Source: Luteibacter sp. OK325
Lineage (GTDB): Bacteria > Pseudomonadota > Gammaproteobacteria > Xanthomonadales > Rhodanobacteraceae
Assembly: GCF_003050935.1 (NCBI RefSeq)
Contig: NZ_QAOX01000007.1
Span: 62,001 to 126,000, forward strand
DNA length: 64,000 nucleotides
Reading direction: 5' to 3'
Shown piece after piece: positions 47,545 through 57,560 of this stretch. The notes beneath the pieces were generated by a model. The model was given only the letters and a program-made list of their open reading frames with translations, searched no databases and was not told the DNA's origin. A program made the position numbers and the translations under genes. The first letter of the stretch is position 1. Every line of letters begins with the position of its first letter.

Positions 47545-48909
47545 TCAGGGCTTGAACGTGTCGACGGGCCCCGACACCTGGCGCCCGCGCTGCCACACGG
47601 CGTCGATGGTGGTCGTCGCTTCGACATTGTTGGAAGGATCGCTATCGAGCACGACGAAGTCGGCGCGCTTGCCGTTGGCCAGCACGCCGCGGTCGTCGAG
47701 CCCGAGTAGCTTCGCGGCGTTCTGCGTGGCGATGTGGATTGCCTGCAGCGGGGTCAGGCCCGCATCGACCATGAGCGCGAGCTCGCGGTGCTCGGCAAAG
47801 CCGGGGATGCGCAGCGGCATAGCGCCCGCATCGGTGCCGAAGCCGATCTTCACTCCGGCGTCGTTGAGGATTTTCAGGTTCTTGAGGTTCACCTGCAACG
47901 CCTCTTCGTTGACCGGTGTCGAGCCATTGTTGTTCACCTTGTCGCGCCAGGCGCCGTCGGCGAACTGCCTGGCGAGGTCCGGCTGCACGGCGTGGAGGAA
48001 GAAGGGCCGGTCCATCCAGGCGGGATGCCGTGCATAGATGAATGCGGCCTCGTTGAGGTCGAGTGTGGCGATGTACCAGGTCCCGTGCTGCTTCATTGCC
48101 TGGATGAAGCCCTGGTCGACCGGTTTGTCGCGCACGCCGTGGGCCAGGATGTCCACGCCAGCGTCCACCAGCTGCCGTGCGTCGTCGAGGTAATACACAT
48201 GGGCAGCCACGCGCAGATGCTTTGCGTGCGACTCGTCGATCACCGCGTGCCAGATCTCCGGCTTCATCTTGACCGGCAAGCTGCCGTTGAAATCATCCAG
48301 CCAGATCTTGACCAGGTCCGTCCCGCGAGCTGCGGCGGCGTCCACGTCGGCGCGCGCTTCCTCCGCGGTGGCGGGCCGGTCGAGCTGGTTCGGGCCGGCT
48401 TGCATCATCTTCGCAGGGGGCGCGCCGTTCGGCACGCCGATACCGCGGTCGGCACCGAACAGGTCGGCACCGTCGGCCGTTCCGGCATGGAGCTCGGCAC
48501 GCAGGGGATAGAACACGTCGGGGTCGTTTACACCGAGCGAGGTCACCGTGGTCACGCCATAGGCTCGCCACTGACGCAACTGGCGCAAGCTGTTGTCGCG
48601 CGTATAGAGTTCGGGGAGGCCGCTCCTGGTGCCGTTCACCGAGCCGATATGCCCGTGGTCGGAGACCAGGCCGGGAATGATCGTTTTGCCTGTGTAGTCG
48701 ATGATCTTGGTACCGGCCGGCATCTTTGCGCGCAGTCCCGATCCCATGAGCGAGATGTGGTCGCCGTCGATCACCAGGGTGACGTCCTCCCGCGGCGGCG
48801 CGCCGGTGCCGTCGATGACGCGCGCGCCACGGATGACAGTGGCGGCCCCGGCGGAACCCGAGGCGGCGGCCAGGGCAAGGGCGAGCAGGGTGGGGCGGAA
48901 CAAGATCAT
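47545..48909 (-). CDS. Secreted amidohydrolase family protein
   Basis: The 454-residue protein has a signal peptide (ending GAA-AT). The amidohydrolase barrel carries His85 and His87 (SDHGHIGS), the likely carboxylated Lys201 (DLVKIWLD), His residues in VAAHVYY and LAHGVRD, and Asp in GFGTDAG. It resembles imidazolonepropionase-like hydrolases with broad substrate use. The substrate is unknown. It runs into the kinase gene with a seven-base gap. Confidence 0.9.
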   Translation of the reverse strand: MILFRPTLLALALAAASGSAGAATVIRGARVIDGTGAPPREDVTLVIDGDHISLMGSGLRAKMPAGTKIIDYTGKTIIPGLVSDHGHIGSVNGTRSGLPELYTRDNSLRQLRQWRAYGVTTVTSLGVNDPDVFYPLRAELHAGTADGADLFGADRGIGVPNGAPPAKMMQAGPNQLDRPATAEEARADVDAAAARGTDLVKIWLDDFNGSLPVKMKPEIWHAVIDESHAKHLRVAAHVYYLDDARQLVDAGVDILAHGVRDKPVDQGFIQAMKQHGTWYIATLDLNEAAFIYARHPAWMDRPFFLHAVQPDLARQFADGAWRDKVNNNGSTPVNEEALQVNLKNLKILNDAGVKIGFGTDAGAMPLRIPGFAEHRELALMVDAGLTPLQAIHIATQNAAKLLGLDDRGVLANGKRADFVVLDSDPSNNVEATTTIDAVWQRGRQVSGPVDTFKP

Positions 48910-49059
48910 GGGACGTCCTTCCTGATGATTGCCCGTCACGAATAATGCACGAGATGCGAAGACGGTGTGCTTGCGAAATCCATCATGGCGCTGTTGTCAC
49001 ATGCGGTGCACGGAATCCGGTCGAATCTCCGTATCCGACCCCACCCGGAGCATCGAGCA

Positions 49060-49188
49060 ATGGAAGAAAAAGACCTTACCCCTGTAGCGGACAAGCAGCG
49101 CGGTGGCATCGGTTACATCCTGCTTTGGGTGCTGGGCGTGCCGATCCCCATTCTGATCCTGATCTTCCTCGTCCGCGGTTGCACGTAA
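49060..49188 (+). CDS. Small single-helix membrane protein (42 residues)
   Basis: MEEKDLTPVADKQRGGIG precedes one strongly hydrophobic helix (YILLWVLGVPIPILILIFLV) and a short RGCT end. It is near the minimum length for annotation. GGAG lies ten bases before ATG 49060. The PIPILIL helix with a single Cys at the end is a layout seen in unnamed Xanthomonadales proteins. Function unknown. Confidence 0.65.
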   Translation: MEEKDLTPVADKQRGGIGYILLWVLGVPIPILILIFLVRGCT

Positions 49189-49218
49189 TCGACCCTGGAG
49201 GATCATCTATCGGTACCT

Positions 49219-49294
49219 GTAGGAGCCGATTCATCGGCGATCAGCGCACGGCGTCCCCGCTACGTCGGCTTTTCGCCGATGAATCGGCTCCTAC
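49219..49294. repeat. REP element pair, GCCGATTCATCGGC class with GTAGGA flank
   Basis: Inverted copies at 49219-49240 and 49273-49294 lie between a small gene and the converging YihY gene. Both carry the GTAG tetranucleotide that is classical for REP ends. Confidence 0.9.
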
Positions 49295-49317
49295 AACAGC
49301 GTACATCCGCCGCCGAC

Positions 49318-50217
49318 TCAAGCCCGCTCGTGTGGCTGCGACGGCGTAACTTCCTCCGCGAAGCTCTCGGCATGCTCTGCCGGTCGGATTTTCGCGCCAC
49401 GCGCGACGGCGAGGCCGCGCGTCAGCTCGGCACCCAGCAGCACGATGATCGAGGCGTAATACACCCATGTGAGCAGGACGACAATGGCGCCGGCGGGGCC
49501 GTATGCGCCGCCGATGGAAGCGTGCTCGATATAAAGACCGATGACGAACTTACCGGCGGCGAACAGCACGGCGGTAAGGATTCCGCCGCGGGTCGCGTCC
49601 TTCCAGGCGATCTGCGCATCGGGAAGCACGCGATACATCGCGCCAAAAGCGATCGCGAAGACGATGAAGGAGACGCCTGCCTCGGTGAGTTGCCAGGCCG
49701 TGGTGTCGCCGGGGATCATGGCCTTGATCAGTCCGTTGATGACGAAGGAAATGATCAGCAGGAAGGCGATGCCGACCAGCAGGCCAAAGGCACGCGCACG
49801 AGTGCGCAGCCAGCCAACGACGGCTTCACCCGGCTTGGCGCGTAGCTTCCAGACGCGGTTTAGCGTGGACTGCAACTGGGTAAAAACAGCCGAAGCGCTG
49901 AACAAGGTGATACCAAGGCCGATAAGTCCGACCACGTTGCCCAGGTGCGGACGCTGCTGCGCGTTGTCGATGACAAGCTTTACGGCACCGGCGCCTTGCG
50001 TTCCGATCACACTGGTAAGGCTATCGACCAGATCGTTCTGCCATTCGGGGCGAAGTGCGGCGAGTACCCACAACAAAAGCACCAGCAAGGGTGCGAAAGA
50101 CAACGCGGAATAAAAGGAAAGCGCCGCGGCCCGGGTCATCAACTCGTCGTCCGTAAACCCGTCGATCGCAGTGCGGACGGCCTTCGTCGCGAGGTCGAAC
50201 CAGCGGCGCAGAGACAT
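49318..50217 (-). CDS. YihY/virulence factor BrkB family membrane protein
   Basis: The 299-residue protein has six hydrophobic helices. AAALSFYSALSFAPLLVLLLWV, FTQLQSTLNRVWKL and YGPAGAIVVLLTWVYYASIIVLLGAEL (in part) are the family hallmarks. BrkB was first linked to serum resistance in Bordetella, but the molecular role is unclear. The gene is monocistronic, 45 bases downstream of the CsbD gene on the same strand. Confidence 0.93.
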   Translation of the reverse strand: MSLRRWFDLATKAVRTAIDGFTDDELMTRAAALSFYSALSFAPLLVLLLWVLAALRPEWQNDLVDSLTSVIGTQGAGAVKLVIDNAQQRPHLGNVVGLIGLGITLFSASAVFTQLQSTLNRVWKLRAKPGEAVVGWLRTRARAFGLLVGIAFLLIISFVINGLIKAMIPGDTTAWQLTEAGVSFIVFAIAFGAMYRVLPDAQIAWKDATRGGILTAVLFAAGKFVIGLYIEHASIGGAYGPAGAIVVLLTWVYYASIIVLLGAELTRGLAVARGAKIRPAEHAESFAEEVTPSQPHERA

Positions 50218-50262
50218 GATCAGGAGCCGCGGGAGCCTGGGGACGGCTCCCGCGCAGCCAGA

Positions 50263-50448
50263 TCAATGATGGCGGTCGGTGTCACGTGCTTTGTCCGCGG
50301 CCTTGCCGACTTCCTTCTGGACCTTGCCGGCATTCTTCTCGATGTTGCCGGCCGCTTCTTTGGCGTGATTGCCGGTGACCTTGCCGGTCACTTCCTTCAC
50401 GGCGCCTTTGACTTCATGTTTCATGCCTTCGGTACGATTTTTGTCCAC
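50263..50448 (-). CDS. CsbD family stress protein
   Basis: The 61-residue protein matches CsbD: NRTEGMKHEVKGAVKEVTGKVTGN with repeated KG/GK helices and a charged C-terminus. The family is small, hydrophilic and induced by general stress. The start is GTG 50448, with GAGG about nine bases ahead, because MDKNRTEG is the typical N-terminus; the upstream frame to 50478 has no conserved features. Confidence 0.88.
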   Translation of the reverse strand: MDKNRTEGMKHEVKGAVKEVTGKVTGNHAKEAAGNIEKNAGKVQKEVGKAADKARDTDRHH

Positions 50449-50552
50449 GATGGAAATCCTCACCTGACTCTGCGTCATTCGCAGCGGGATCGATTTACGC
50501 CGTTACGGCATTACAGATGCGTGAAGCGCATGTGCGTCGGCGTTCACCCCCC

Positions 50553-51161
50553 TCACGGCGGCGCAGGATAGTTCGAAGCCTTCAGGATCTTCGCCAAATG
50601 AGCCGCATTCGTGGTCAGCGTCGCTATGGTGCTGGCCACTTTTTCAGGTGTCTTTTTCAGGTCGATATAGTTGGTATCGCCCATCGCTTCACCCACCCAG
50701 TAAGCCGAACTGCCTGCCGGAATAGTGAAGCCGACATCGGCCAGCGCCTGGTAGATCTCGGCCGTTACGTGGTGGGCGCCGTCCTCGTTGCCGACTACAC
50801 CGACGATGCCGACCTTACCGAAAGTAGGATAGCGGCCGTCGTCGCCGATATCGCCGAGAATGGCATCCATGCGCTCGATCACGCGCTTGGAGACGCTCGA
50901 AGGCTGTCCCATCCAGATCGGCGTGGCGATCACCAGGATGTCGGCTGCCATCAACCGTTCGCGCAGCTTTGGCCAGTCGTCGCCCGCACCCTCGTCGTGT
51001 TTCACGCCGGGCTTGATGTTCAGGTCCACCACCCGCGCACTGTCGGTTTCGACGCCATGCTTTTTCAGGCCGTCGAGCAACTGGTCCAGCAATTTCTGGG
51101 TCGAGGAGGGTTTGGGCGAGGGCGACAGCGTGCAGTTGAGTCCCAGGGCTTTCAGCGTCAT
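50553..51161 (-). CDS. NADPH-dependent FMN reductase/flavodoxin family protein
   Basis: The 202-residue protein has a flavodoxin-like fold. LGLNCTLSPSPKPSSTQKLLDQL supplies the phosphate loop, and ATPIWMGQPSSVSKRVIERMD with GVVGNEDGAHHV the flavin site. Such proteins reduce FMN, quinones or chromate. ATG 51161 follows GGAGAACACTCC. It is divergent from mntH. Confidence 0.9.
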   Translation of the reverse strand: MTLKALGLNCTLSPSPKPSSTQKLLDQLLDGLKKHGVETDSARVVDLNIKPGVKHDEGAGDDWPKLRERLMAADILVIATPIWMGQPSSVSKRVIERMDAILGDIGDDGRYPTFGKVGIVGVVGNEDGAHHVTAEIYQALADVGFTIPAGSSAYWVGEAMGDTNYIDLKKTPEKVASTIATLTTNAAHLAKILKASNYPAPP

Positions 51162-51265
51162 GGAGTGTTCTCCGTTGGAAAGGCTCCAACGTGACGCCAC
51201 GCACGTGCAATGCGCGTCGTCTTCAGGTGCATACGGCGCGGGGCTTCTTGGTTAGGATGACGCCC

Positions 51266-52585
51266 ATGCTTTCCCTACCGAAGACGGCGACCGCGCCGTT
51301 CTGTCCTTCCGAAGTCGCCGGCTCGATCGTGGTTCCCATGGAGCTTCCATGGTGGAAGAAGGCCGCGCGCTTCGCCGGGCCCGGCCTGCTCGTGTCGGTT
51401 GGCTACATGGATCCAGGCAACTGGGCCACGGACATCGAGGCGGGTTCGCGCTTCGGTTACCGGTTGCTCTTCGTCGTACTGCTCTCCAGCCTCGCCGCCA
51501 TCCTCCTGCAGTGCCTCGCGGCGCGGCTTGGCATCGCCACGCGCAAGGACCTCGCCCGACTGTCCAGCGAGCGATATCCCAAGGCGGTGGGACGGCTCCA
51601 GTGGGTGCTCGCCGAGATTTCGATCATCTCCTGCGACCTGGCCGAAGTGCTCGGCAGCGCGCTGGCTTTCAAACTGCTGTTCAACGTGTCCTTGCCAGTC
51701 GGCGTGGCCCTGACCGCGCTGGACACCTTCATCGTGCTCGGCCTGCAAGGGCAGGGGTTCCGTCGCGTGGAGGCGATCATCCTCGGCCTGGTCGGCACCA
51801 TCGGCATCTGCTTCGTCGTGCAGCTGTTTCTCATCGGGCCCGACTGGGCCGCGGTGGCCGCGGGTTTCGTGCCGTCCCTGCATGCCTTGTCCTCGCGCGA
51901 ACCGCTGTACCTGGCGATCGGTATCCTGGGCGCGACGATCATGCCGCACAACCTCTACCTGCATTCGTCCATCGTGCAGACGCGCGCCGTGTCCGGCGAG
52001 GAGGGTAAGCGCGATGCCATCCGGCTCACGCGCGTCGATACGATCGTCTCGCTGTGCCTCGCGCTGTTGATCAACGCGGCCATCCTCGTTGTCGCCGCCA
52101 CGGCGTTCCATCGGACAGGCCGCACGGATGTGGCCGATATCTCCGATGCTTACCAGTTGTTGGCGCCGATCGCCGGGACCACCGTTGCCGCCTTGGCCTT
52201 CGCCATTGGTCTGTTCGCCTCGGGGCAGAGCTCCACGTTCACCGGCACCATCGCCGGACAGGTAATCATGGATGGTTTCCTCCAGATGAAGCTTCCCTGC
52301 TGGCAGCGGCGCCTGATTACCCGCGGGCTGGCCATCATCCCGGCGTTCATCGGCGTGGTGACCATGGGCGACCGGGCCATCGGCGCCCTGCTTGTAGCCA
52401 GTCAGGTGGTCCTGAGCCTCCAGTTGCCCTTTGCCATGTATCCACTGATCCGCTTTACCGACGACCGCCAGTTGATGGGCGTGTTCGCCAACACCCGCCT
52501 GGTGTCGTACTCGGCGTGGTTCCTGTTCGTAGTGATCTCGGCGGCCAACCTCTGGCTCGTAGCCCAGGTGTTCGCCCTGGCATGA
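51266..52585 (+). CDS. mntH: Nramp-family divalent metal transporter
   Basis: The 439-residue protein has 11 membrane helices and the metal-binding motifs DPGN (49-52) and MPHN (226-229). These Asp, Asn and Met residues coordinate manganese or iron in the family. It imports the metal with protons. TTAGGA lies eight bases before ATG 51266; an in-frame ATG at 51257 overlaps that site. No MntR box is recognised upstream. Confidence 0.93.
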   Translation: MLSLPKTATAPFCPSEVAGSIVVPMELPWWKKAARFAGPGLLVSVGYMDPGNWATDIEAGSRFGYRLLFVVLLSSLAAILLQCLAARLGIATRKDLARLSSERYPKAVGRLQWVLAEISIISCDLAEVLGSALAFKLLFNVSLPVGVALTALDTFIVLGLQGQGFRRVEAIILGLVGTIGICFVVQLFLIGPDWAAVAAGFVPSLHALSSREPLYLAIGILGATIMPHNLYLHSSIVQTRAVSGEEGKRDAIRLTRVDTIVSLCLALLINAAILVVAATAFHRTGRTDVADISDAYQLLAPIAGTTVAALAFAIGLFASGQSSTFTGTIAGQVIMDGFLQMKLPCWQRRLITRGLAIIPAFIGVVTMGDRAIGALLVASQVVLSLQLPFAMYPLIRFTDDRQLMGVFANTRLVSYSAWFLFVVISAANLWLVAQVFALA

Positions 52586-52658
52586 CGCAGGGCTGACACA
52601 CGCATCACATACGGCCGCGCAGTCTCGTGTCCCGACGACATCACCGGTGCCCGAAGCG

Positions 52659-52862
52659 ATGCAGAGTCCCTACGTTCCTGAAACGCCTGGCACCTCACCG
52701 GTCGTACCAGAAGAAAAGCCGAACGCGCCGAAGCCGGAAATGCCTGGCACCGATCCGATGAGGGATCGGCCGCAGGAACGTCCTCCGCATCCCGATGACC
52801 CCGAGGACGATGGCGTCCCCAGGCCACCGGCGCCCGAAGCGCTGGATGTTCGCATTCCATGA
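52659..52862 (+). CDS. Small proline-rich hypothetical protein
   Basis: The 67-residue protein is 30% proline with acidic residues: YVPETPGTSPVVPEEKP, MPGTDPMRDRPQERPPHPDD. It looks disordered and resembles short linkers of unknown role. The next gene follows 36 bases after its stop. A GTG at 52647 is in frame. Confidence 0.6.
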   Translation: MQSPYVPETPGTSPVVPEEKPNAPKPEMPGTDPMRDRPQERPPHPDDPEDDGVPRPPAPEALDVRIP

Positions 52863-52898
52863 CACAACGCATTCCCTGAAACCGGAGGAATTCCGCTC

Positions 52899-53408
52899 AT
52901 GCCTGAGAAAAAAACCACTGCCAGGGCACGGAAGGACAAACGCGAAGGTAAAGCGGCCTCGACGCAGGCTGGCGAGTACGTGCGGGAAGAGATCGACCAT
53001 GTGCGCGAAGGCAAGCATGGTGCACGGTCGGCCAAGCAGGCGATCGCGATCGGTCTGTCCAAGGCGCGCCGGGCCGGCGTGAAGGCCAAGCCGTCGAAGA
53101 CCGCCAGCGCGGCGACGAAGAAGAAGGCGGCCCAGGATACGAAGGCCGCGACACGCAAGCGCTCGTCCGGCACGGCGGCGAAGAAATCTACCGCACGCAA
53201 GCGCGCGACGACCAAGGCGCTCAAGCGCGAAGGCACGGCATCTGTGTCGAAGCGGGCGCTCTCGACGCAGGCCAGGAAGAGCGCATCCAAGCGAACGGCG
53301 AGCAGCCGTTCGGCCGCCGCGAAGAAGGCGGCGCATACCAAGGGTGCAACGGGAAGGAAGACCGCCGCCAGGAAGGCGGCACGGACCAGGGCGAAGAAGG
53401 CTTCCTGA
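52899..53408 (+). CDS. DUF6496 lysine/alanine-rich protein, histone H1-like tail
   Basis: The 169-residue protein starts with REEIDHVREGKHGARSAKQAIAIGLSKARRAG, the DUF6496 signature (quoted in shorter parts), and continues with a long Lys/Ala/Thr/Ser-rich tail (KKKAAQDTKAATRKR). The charge pattern is like H1-type bacterial DNA-binding tails. It may bind DNA non-specifically. A strong terminator follows. Confidence 0.85.
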   Translation: MPEKKTTARARKDKREGKAASTQAGEYVREEIDHVREGKHGARSAKQAIAIGLSKARRAGVKAKPSKTASAATKKKAAQDTKAATRKRSSGTAAKKSTARKRATTKALKREGTASVSKRALSTQARKSASKRTASSRSAAAKKAAHTKGATGRKTAARKAARTRAKKAS

Positions 53409-53413
53409 TCGTG

Positions 53414-53445
53414 AATGGGCCCGCGTAAAGCGGGCCCATTGTTTT
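53414..53445 (+). terminator. Rho-independent terminator after the DUF6496 gene
   Basis: AATGGGCCCGC and GCGGGCCCATT form an 11-base stem over a GTAAA loop, then GTTTT. It sits six bases after the stop codon. Confidence 0.9.
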
Positions 53446-53487
53446 CGCTCATCCCGGACCGGGAGAGCGAGGCAGGAGAAGAGGACC

Positions 53488-53643
53488 TTAGACGGCTTCG
53501 CCGCTCAGACGGCTGGCGACTTCGCCGAGCCAGTCGTAACCGTCCATTTCGCCGCCGAACAGATCCATGCCAGCCATATCGGCGGCGGAGCCGTTCGAGA
53601 ATTCGAAGGTCGAGATGCCGTAATCGTTGCGAAGTTCGTTCAT
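53488..53643 (-). CDS. Small acidic hypothetical protein (51 residues)
   Basis: The product reads MNELRNDYGISTFEFSNGSA, then DMAGMDLFGGEMDGYDWLGE and ends VASRLSGEAV. It is acidic with Gly and aromatic residues. A ribosome site GGGAGAAACG lies just before ATG 53643. The codon use fits the region. The mix of a Gly-Gly and an aromatic end recalls short secreted or modified peptides but nothing proves it. Confidence 0.5.
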   Translation of the reverse strand: MNELRNDYGISTFEFSNGSAADMAGMDLFGGEMDGYDWLGEVASRLSGEAV

Positions 53644-53688
53644 ATCGTTTCTCCCAGCCTTTATCGGGACCGGTTATCAATCGTCTGA

Positions 53689-53716
53689 CGCCACGCCGCC
53701 GGTCTCTGGCGTGGCG
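53689..53716. other. Inverted repeat in the leader of the 51-codon gene
   Basis: CGCCACGCC and GGCGTGGCG are perfect arms over a 10-base loop, about 46 bases upstream of ATG 53643. No T tract follows on either side. Confidence 0.6.
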
Positions 53717-55251
<1,535 letters not shown>

Positions 55252-55259
55252 GCTTGCCG

Positions 55260-55676
55260 ATGAATGCATCGATCGACCTGATCCGCCGCTACCACGAGGC
55301 GTTTAACCGCGCCGACTGGCCAGGCATGCTGGCGCTGCTGGACGAGCACGTCATTCATGACCTCAACCAGAGCGGCCGTGAAATCGGGCGCGAGCGTTTC
55401 GCCGCGTTCCTGCAGCGAACGACCGTCAGCTATGACGAGCAGCTCAAGAACGTGGTCGTGATGGCGAATGAAACCGGTACCCGGGCCGCCGCGGAATACA
55501 TCATCCACGGCATGTACAAGGCGACCGACGAAGGGCTTCCGCTGGCCCAGGGCCAGTCGTACGCCATGCCCGGTGGCGCGTTCTTCGAGATCGCCGACGG
55601 TAGGATCATGCGGGTCAGCAACTACTACAACCTGGAAGACTGGCTCTCCCAGATACGTCGGATCGATGTCGACTAA
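55260..55676 (+). CDS. Ketosteroid isomerase-like NTF2 family protein
   Basis: The 138-residue protein has the NTF2 cone: LIRRYHEAFNRADWPGMLALL, HDLNQSGREIGRE and FFEIADGRIMRVSNYYN. Family members include isomerases, hydratases and binding proteins, and no catalytic residue can be fixed here. The ATG lies nine bases after the frmA stop, so it is likely co-transcribed with frmA. Confidence 0.85.
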   Translation: MNASIDLIRRYHEAFNRADWPGMLALLDEHVIHDLNQSGREIGRERFAAFLQRTTVSYDEQLKNVVVMANETGTRAAAEYIIHGMYKATDEGLPLAQGQSYAMPGGAFFEIADGRIMRVSNYYNLEDWLSQIRRIDVD

Positions 55677-55689
55677 GCCTTGAACGAAC

Positions 55690-55726
55690 GGGAAACGGGC
55701 CGCAGGTCTTCTGCGACCCGTTTCCC
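55690..55726 (+). terminator. Hairpin after the NTF2-like gene
   Basis: GGGAAACGGG and CCCGTTTCCC form 10-base arms around an inner CGCAG/CTGCG stem. A T-run is missing (ATTCAAG follows), so this may be an attenuator or partial terminator rather than a full stop. Confidence 0.6.
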
Positions 55727-55740
55727 ATTCAAGGTTGAGC

Positions 55741-56727
55741 ATGGCCTGGACGAACCCGTACTTCGACCGTTCGAAGGAACATCACACGCCGGAAGGATTC
55801 CGCAACCTTGAACCGGAACTACGGCCGCCAGGCGGCCTGAAGCGCTGGCGCAAGGAGCGCAAGGAGCAACAGCTACCCCGCCCGCCTGAGGCCGGTTATG
55901 AGGCCTTCGCCCGCCGCTGGTGGCAGACCGCCGACCTCGGTGGCACCCAGGATGCCGCCTGGTGGCTTGGCCACGCCACCGTTCTGGTGCGGCACAAGGG
56001 CCTTACGGTGCTTACCGATCCCGTGCTTGGGCAGCGTGCTTCGCCACTCTCGTTTGCGGGCCCCGCGCGTCGCACGATAGCGCCCGTGGACGTGGCTGGT
56101 CTTCCCGCCATCGACGTCGTGGTGATCTCGCACAACCACTACGACCATCTCGATAACGCGACGGTGCATGCCCTCGCCCGGCGTTTCCCGCAGGCTGTTT
56201 TCCTTGTGCCACTGGGCCTGAAGCGCTGGTTCGACAAGGCGGGCATCGGCAATGTCCGCGAGCTGGACTGGTGGGCGAGCACCGAGGTTCGGGGTGCCTT
56301 GTTCACGTTCGTGCCGGCGCGCCACTGGAGTGCGCGGACGCTCTGGGACCGTAATCGCTCGCTCTGGGGCGGCTGGGTCATGGATCACCAGGGCTTCCGC
56401 TTCTGGTTCGCGGGCGATACGGGTTACTCCGACAAGCTCGCTGAGATCGGCCGCCGGGCGGGCCCGATCGATCTTGCGGCCATTCCCATTGGCGCTTATG
56501 CGCCTCGCTGGTTCATGCAAGGGCAGCACGTGGACCCCGCCCAGGCGGTGCAACTGCACCGGGAGGTCGGCTGCAAGCGCTCCATCGCGATCCATTGGGG
56601 GGTGTTCGAGCTGGCCGATGACCAGCTGGATGAGCCGCCGCGGCTGCTCAAAGAGGCGCTGGCCGAGGGAGGCATTACAGAGGAGGACTTCATGCTGCTC
56701 AACATCGGCGGCCGAATTGCGCTCTAA
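55741..56727 (+). CDS. MBL-fold metallo-hydrolase (NAPE-PLD-like)
   Basis: The 328-residue protein carries the metal motif SHNHYDHLD (HxHxDH), a later His in PARHW, and GDTGYSD for the third ligand. Its layout is like N-acyl-phosphatidylethanolamine phospholipase D and L-ascorbate lactonase-type MBL proteins. It is cytoplasmic, with two or so metals. The S4-domain gene overlaps its stop by one base. Confidence 0.9.
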   Translation: MAWTNPYFDRSKEHHTPEGFRNLEPELRPPGGLKRWRKERKEQQLPRPPEAGYEAFARRWWQTADLGGTQDAAWWLGHATVLVRHKGLTVLTDPVLGQRASPLSFAGPARRTIAPVDVAGLPAIDVVVISHNHYDHLDNATVHALARRFPQAVFLVPLGLKRWFDKAGIGNVRELDWWASTEVRGALFTFVPARHWSARTLWDRNRSLWGGWVMDHQGFRFWFAGDTGYSDKLAEIGRRAGPIDLAAIPIGAYAPRWFMQGQHVDPAQAVQLHREVGCKRSIAIHWGVFELADDQLDEPPRLLKEALAEGGITEEDFMLLNIGGRIAL

Positions 56728-56984
56728 TGGCAGACCCGATCATCCGAAAGCCGCCCACCATGTCGTTTCATGAATTCCGCCTCGAAGGCGAGTACGTCGA
56801 ACTCAACCTGCTGCTGAAGCTCGCCGGTCTCGCCGGAAGCGGTGGCGAAGGCAAGCGTTTCGTCGCCGATGGCCTGGTGACGGTCGACGGTGTCGTCGAA
56901 CTGCGCAAGACGCACAAGGTACGTGCCGGACAAGTGGTGAAGTTCGGCGAGGAAGAGATCAGCGTGTTGCCCGAAATCGACTGA
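56727..56984 (+). CDS. S4 RNA-binding domain protein (YbcJ-like)
   Basis: The 85-residue protein is a single S4 domain: LLLKLAGLAGSGGEGKRFVADGLVTVDGVVELRK (in part). E. coli YbcJ is the closest named relative by pattern, and binds RNA or ribosomes. The ATG at 56727 shares a base with the previous stop; a second in-frame ATG at 56760 may be the true start. A bidirectional terminator follows. Confidence 0.88.
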   Translation: MADPIIRKPPTMSFHEFRLEGEYVELNLLLKLAGLAGSGGEGKRFVADGLVTVDGVVELRKTHKVRAGQVVKFGEEEISVLPEID

Positions 56985-57001
56985 TCGTCGGCGGCACCCA
57001 C

Positions 57002-57035
57002 AAAAAACCCGGCGCTGCAAAGCGCCGGGTTTTTT
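57002..57035. terminator. Bidirectional terminator between S4 and MXKDX genes
   Basis: A nearly perfect stem from A-tract to T-tract with AACCCGGCGCT and AGCGCCGGGTT arms over a GCAA loop. It lies between converging genes and would serve both. Confidence 0.92.
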
Positions 57036-57052
57036 CGTTCACGCGGCTGGAA

Positions 57053-57340
57053 TTACATGCCCGCCGTGGACGCCTTGGCCGGAGCAGCCTCGTCCGTGGC
57101 CTTCTTGTGCGCCTTCTTGTGGGTCGACTTCATGGCGCCGCCGGCAGCGGCGTCCGACTTCATGGAATCGCCCGACTTCATGGAATCGCCCGACTTCATC
57201 GAATCGCTGCCCGTGTGCATGGGCGTGGCGGCCGTGGCGGCGGGGGTCGGATCCTTCTTCATCGAATCCTGCGCGAAAGCCGCGCCGCTCATCACCGTAC
57301 AACCAGCCAGCATCGCGAGGATCAGTTTCGTGTTGCGCAT
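57053..57340 (-). CDS. Secreted pentapeptide MXKDX-type repeat protein
   Basis: The 95-residue protein has a signal peptide (ending AAFA-QD), then SDSMKSGDSMKSGDSMKSD, a short repeat related to the MXKDX family, and a Lys/His/Ala tail (THKKAHKKATDE). The mature protein is highly charged and likely unstructured in the periplasm. The repeat is 18 bases at DNA level. ATG 57340 is the start of the signal sequence; a longer frame to 57409 has none. Confidence 0.8.
   Translation of the reverse strand: MRNTKLILAMLAGCTVMSGAAFAQDSMKKDPTPAATAATPMHTGSDSMKSGDSMKSGDSMKSDAAAGGAMKSTHKKAHKKATDEAAPAKASTAGM
57155..57208. repeat. Tandem 18-base repeat in the MXKDX gene, three copies
   Basis: Units at 57155, 57173 and 57191 have the same 18 bases apart from two changes in the third. 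Each encodes MKSGDS on the minus strand. Confidence 0.9.
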
Positions 57341-57560
57341 GACGTAGCTCCTGGAACTTGTGGCGCCGATAGGAACATTGCGATACCCGGCGCAAAAGGT
57401 ACCGCTCACCGGTGACCCGGACTAAGTGCGTGGTGCAGACGCTATCCCTTTTTCGATGAACGTTGCTCTTGCAACGCAGCATTTCGAAGGCGTTCGTTCA
57501 GCTTAAAATTTGCATCTGTTAAGTGACGGCATAGGATGCGTGGCGTGAGCGGCGGATCGA

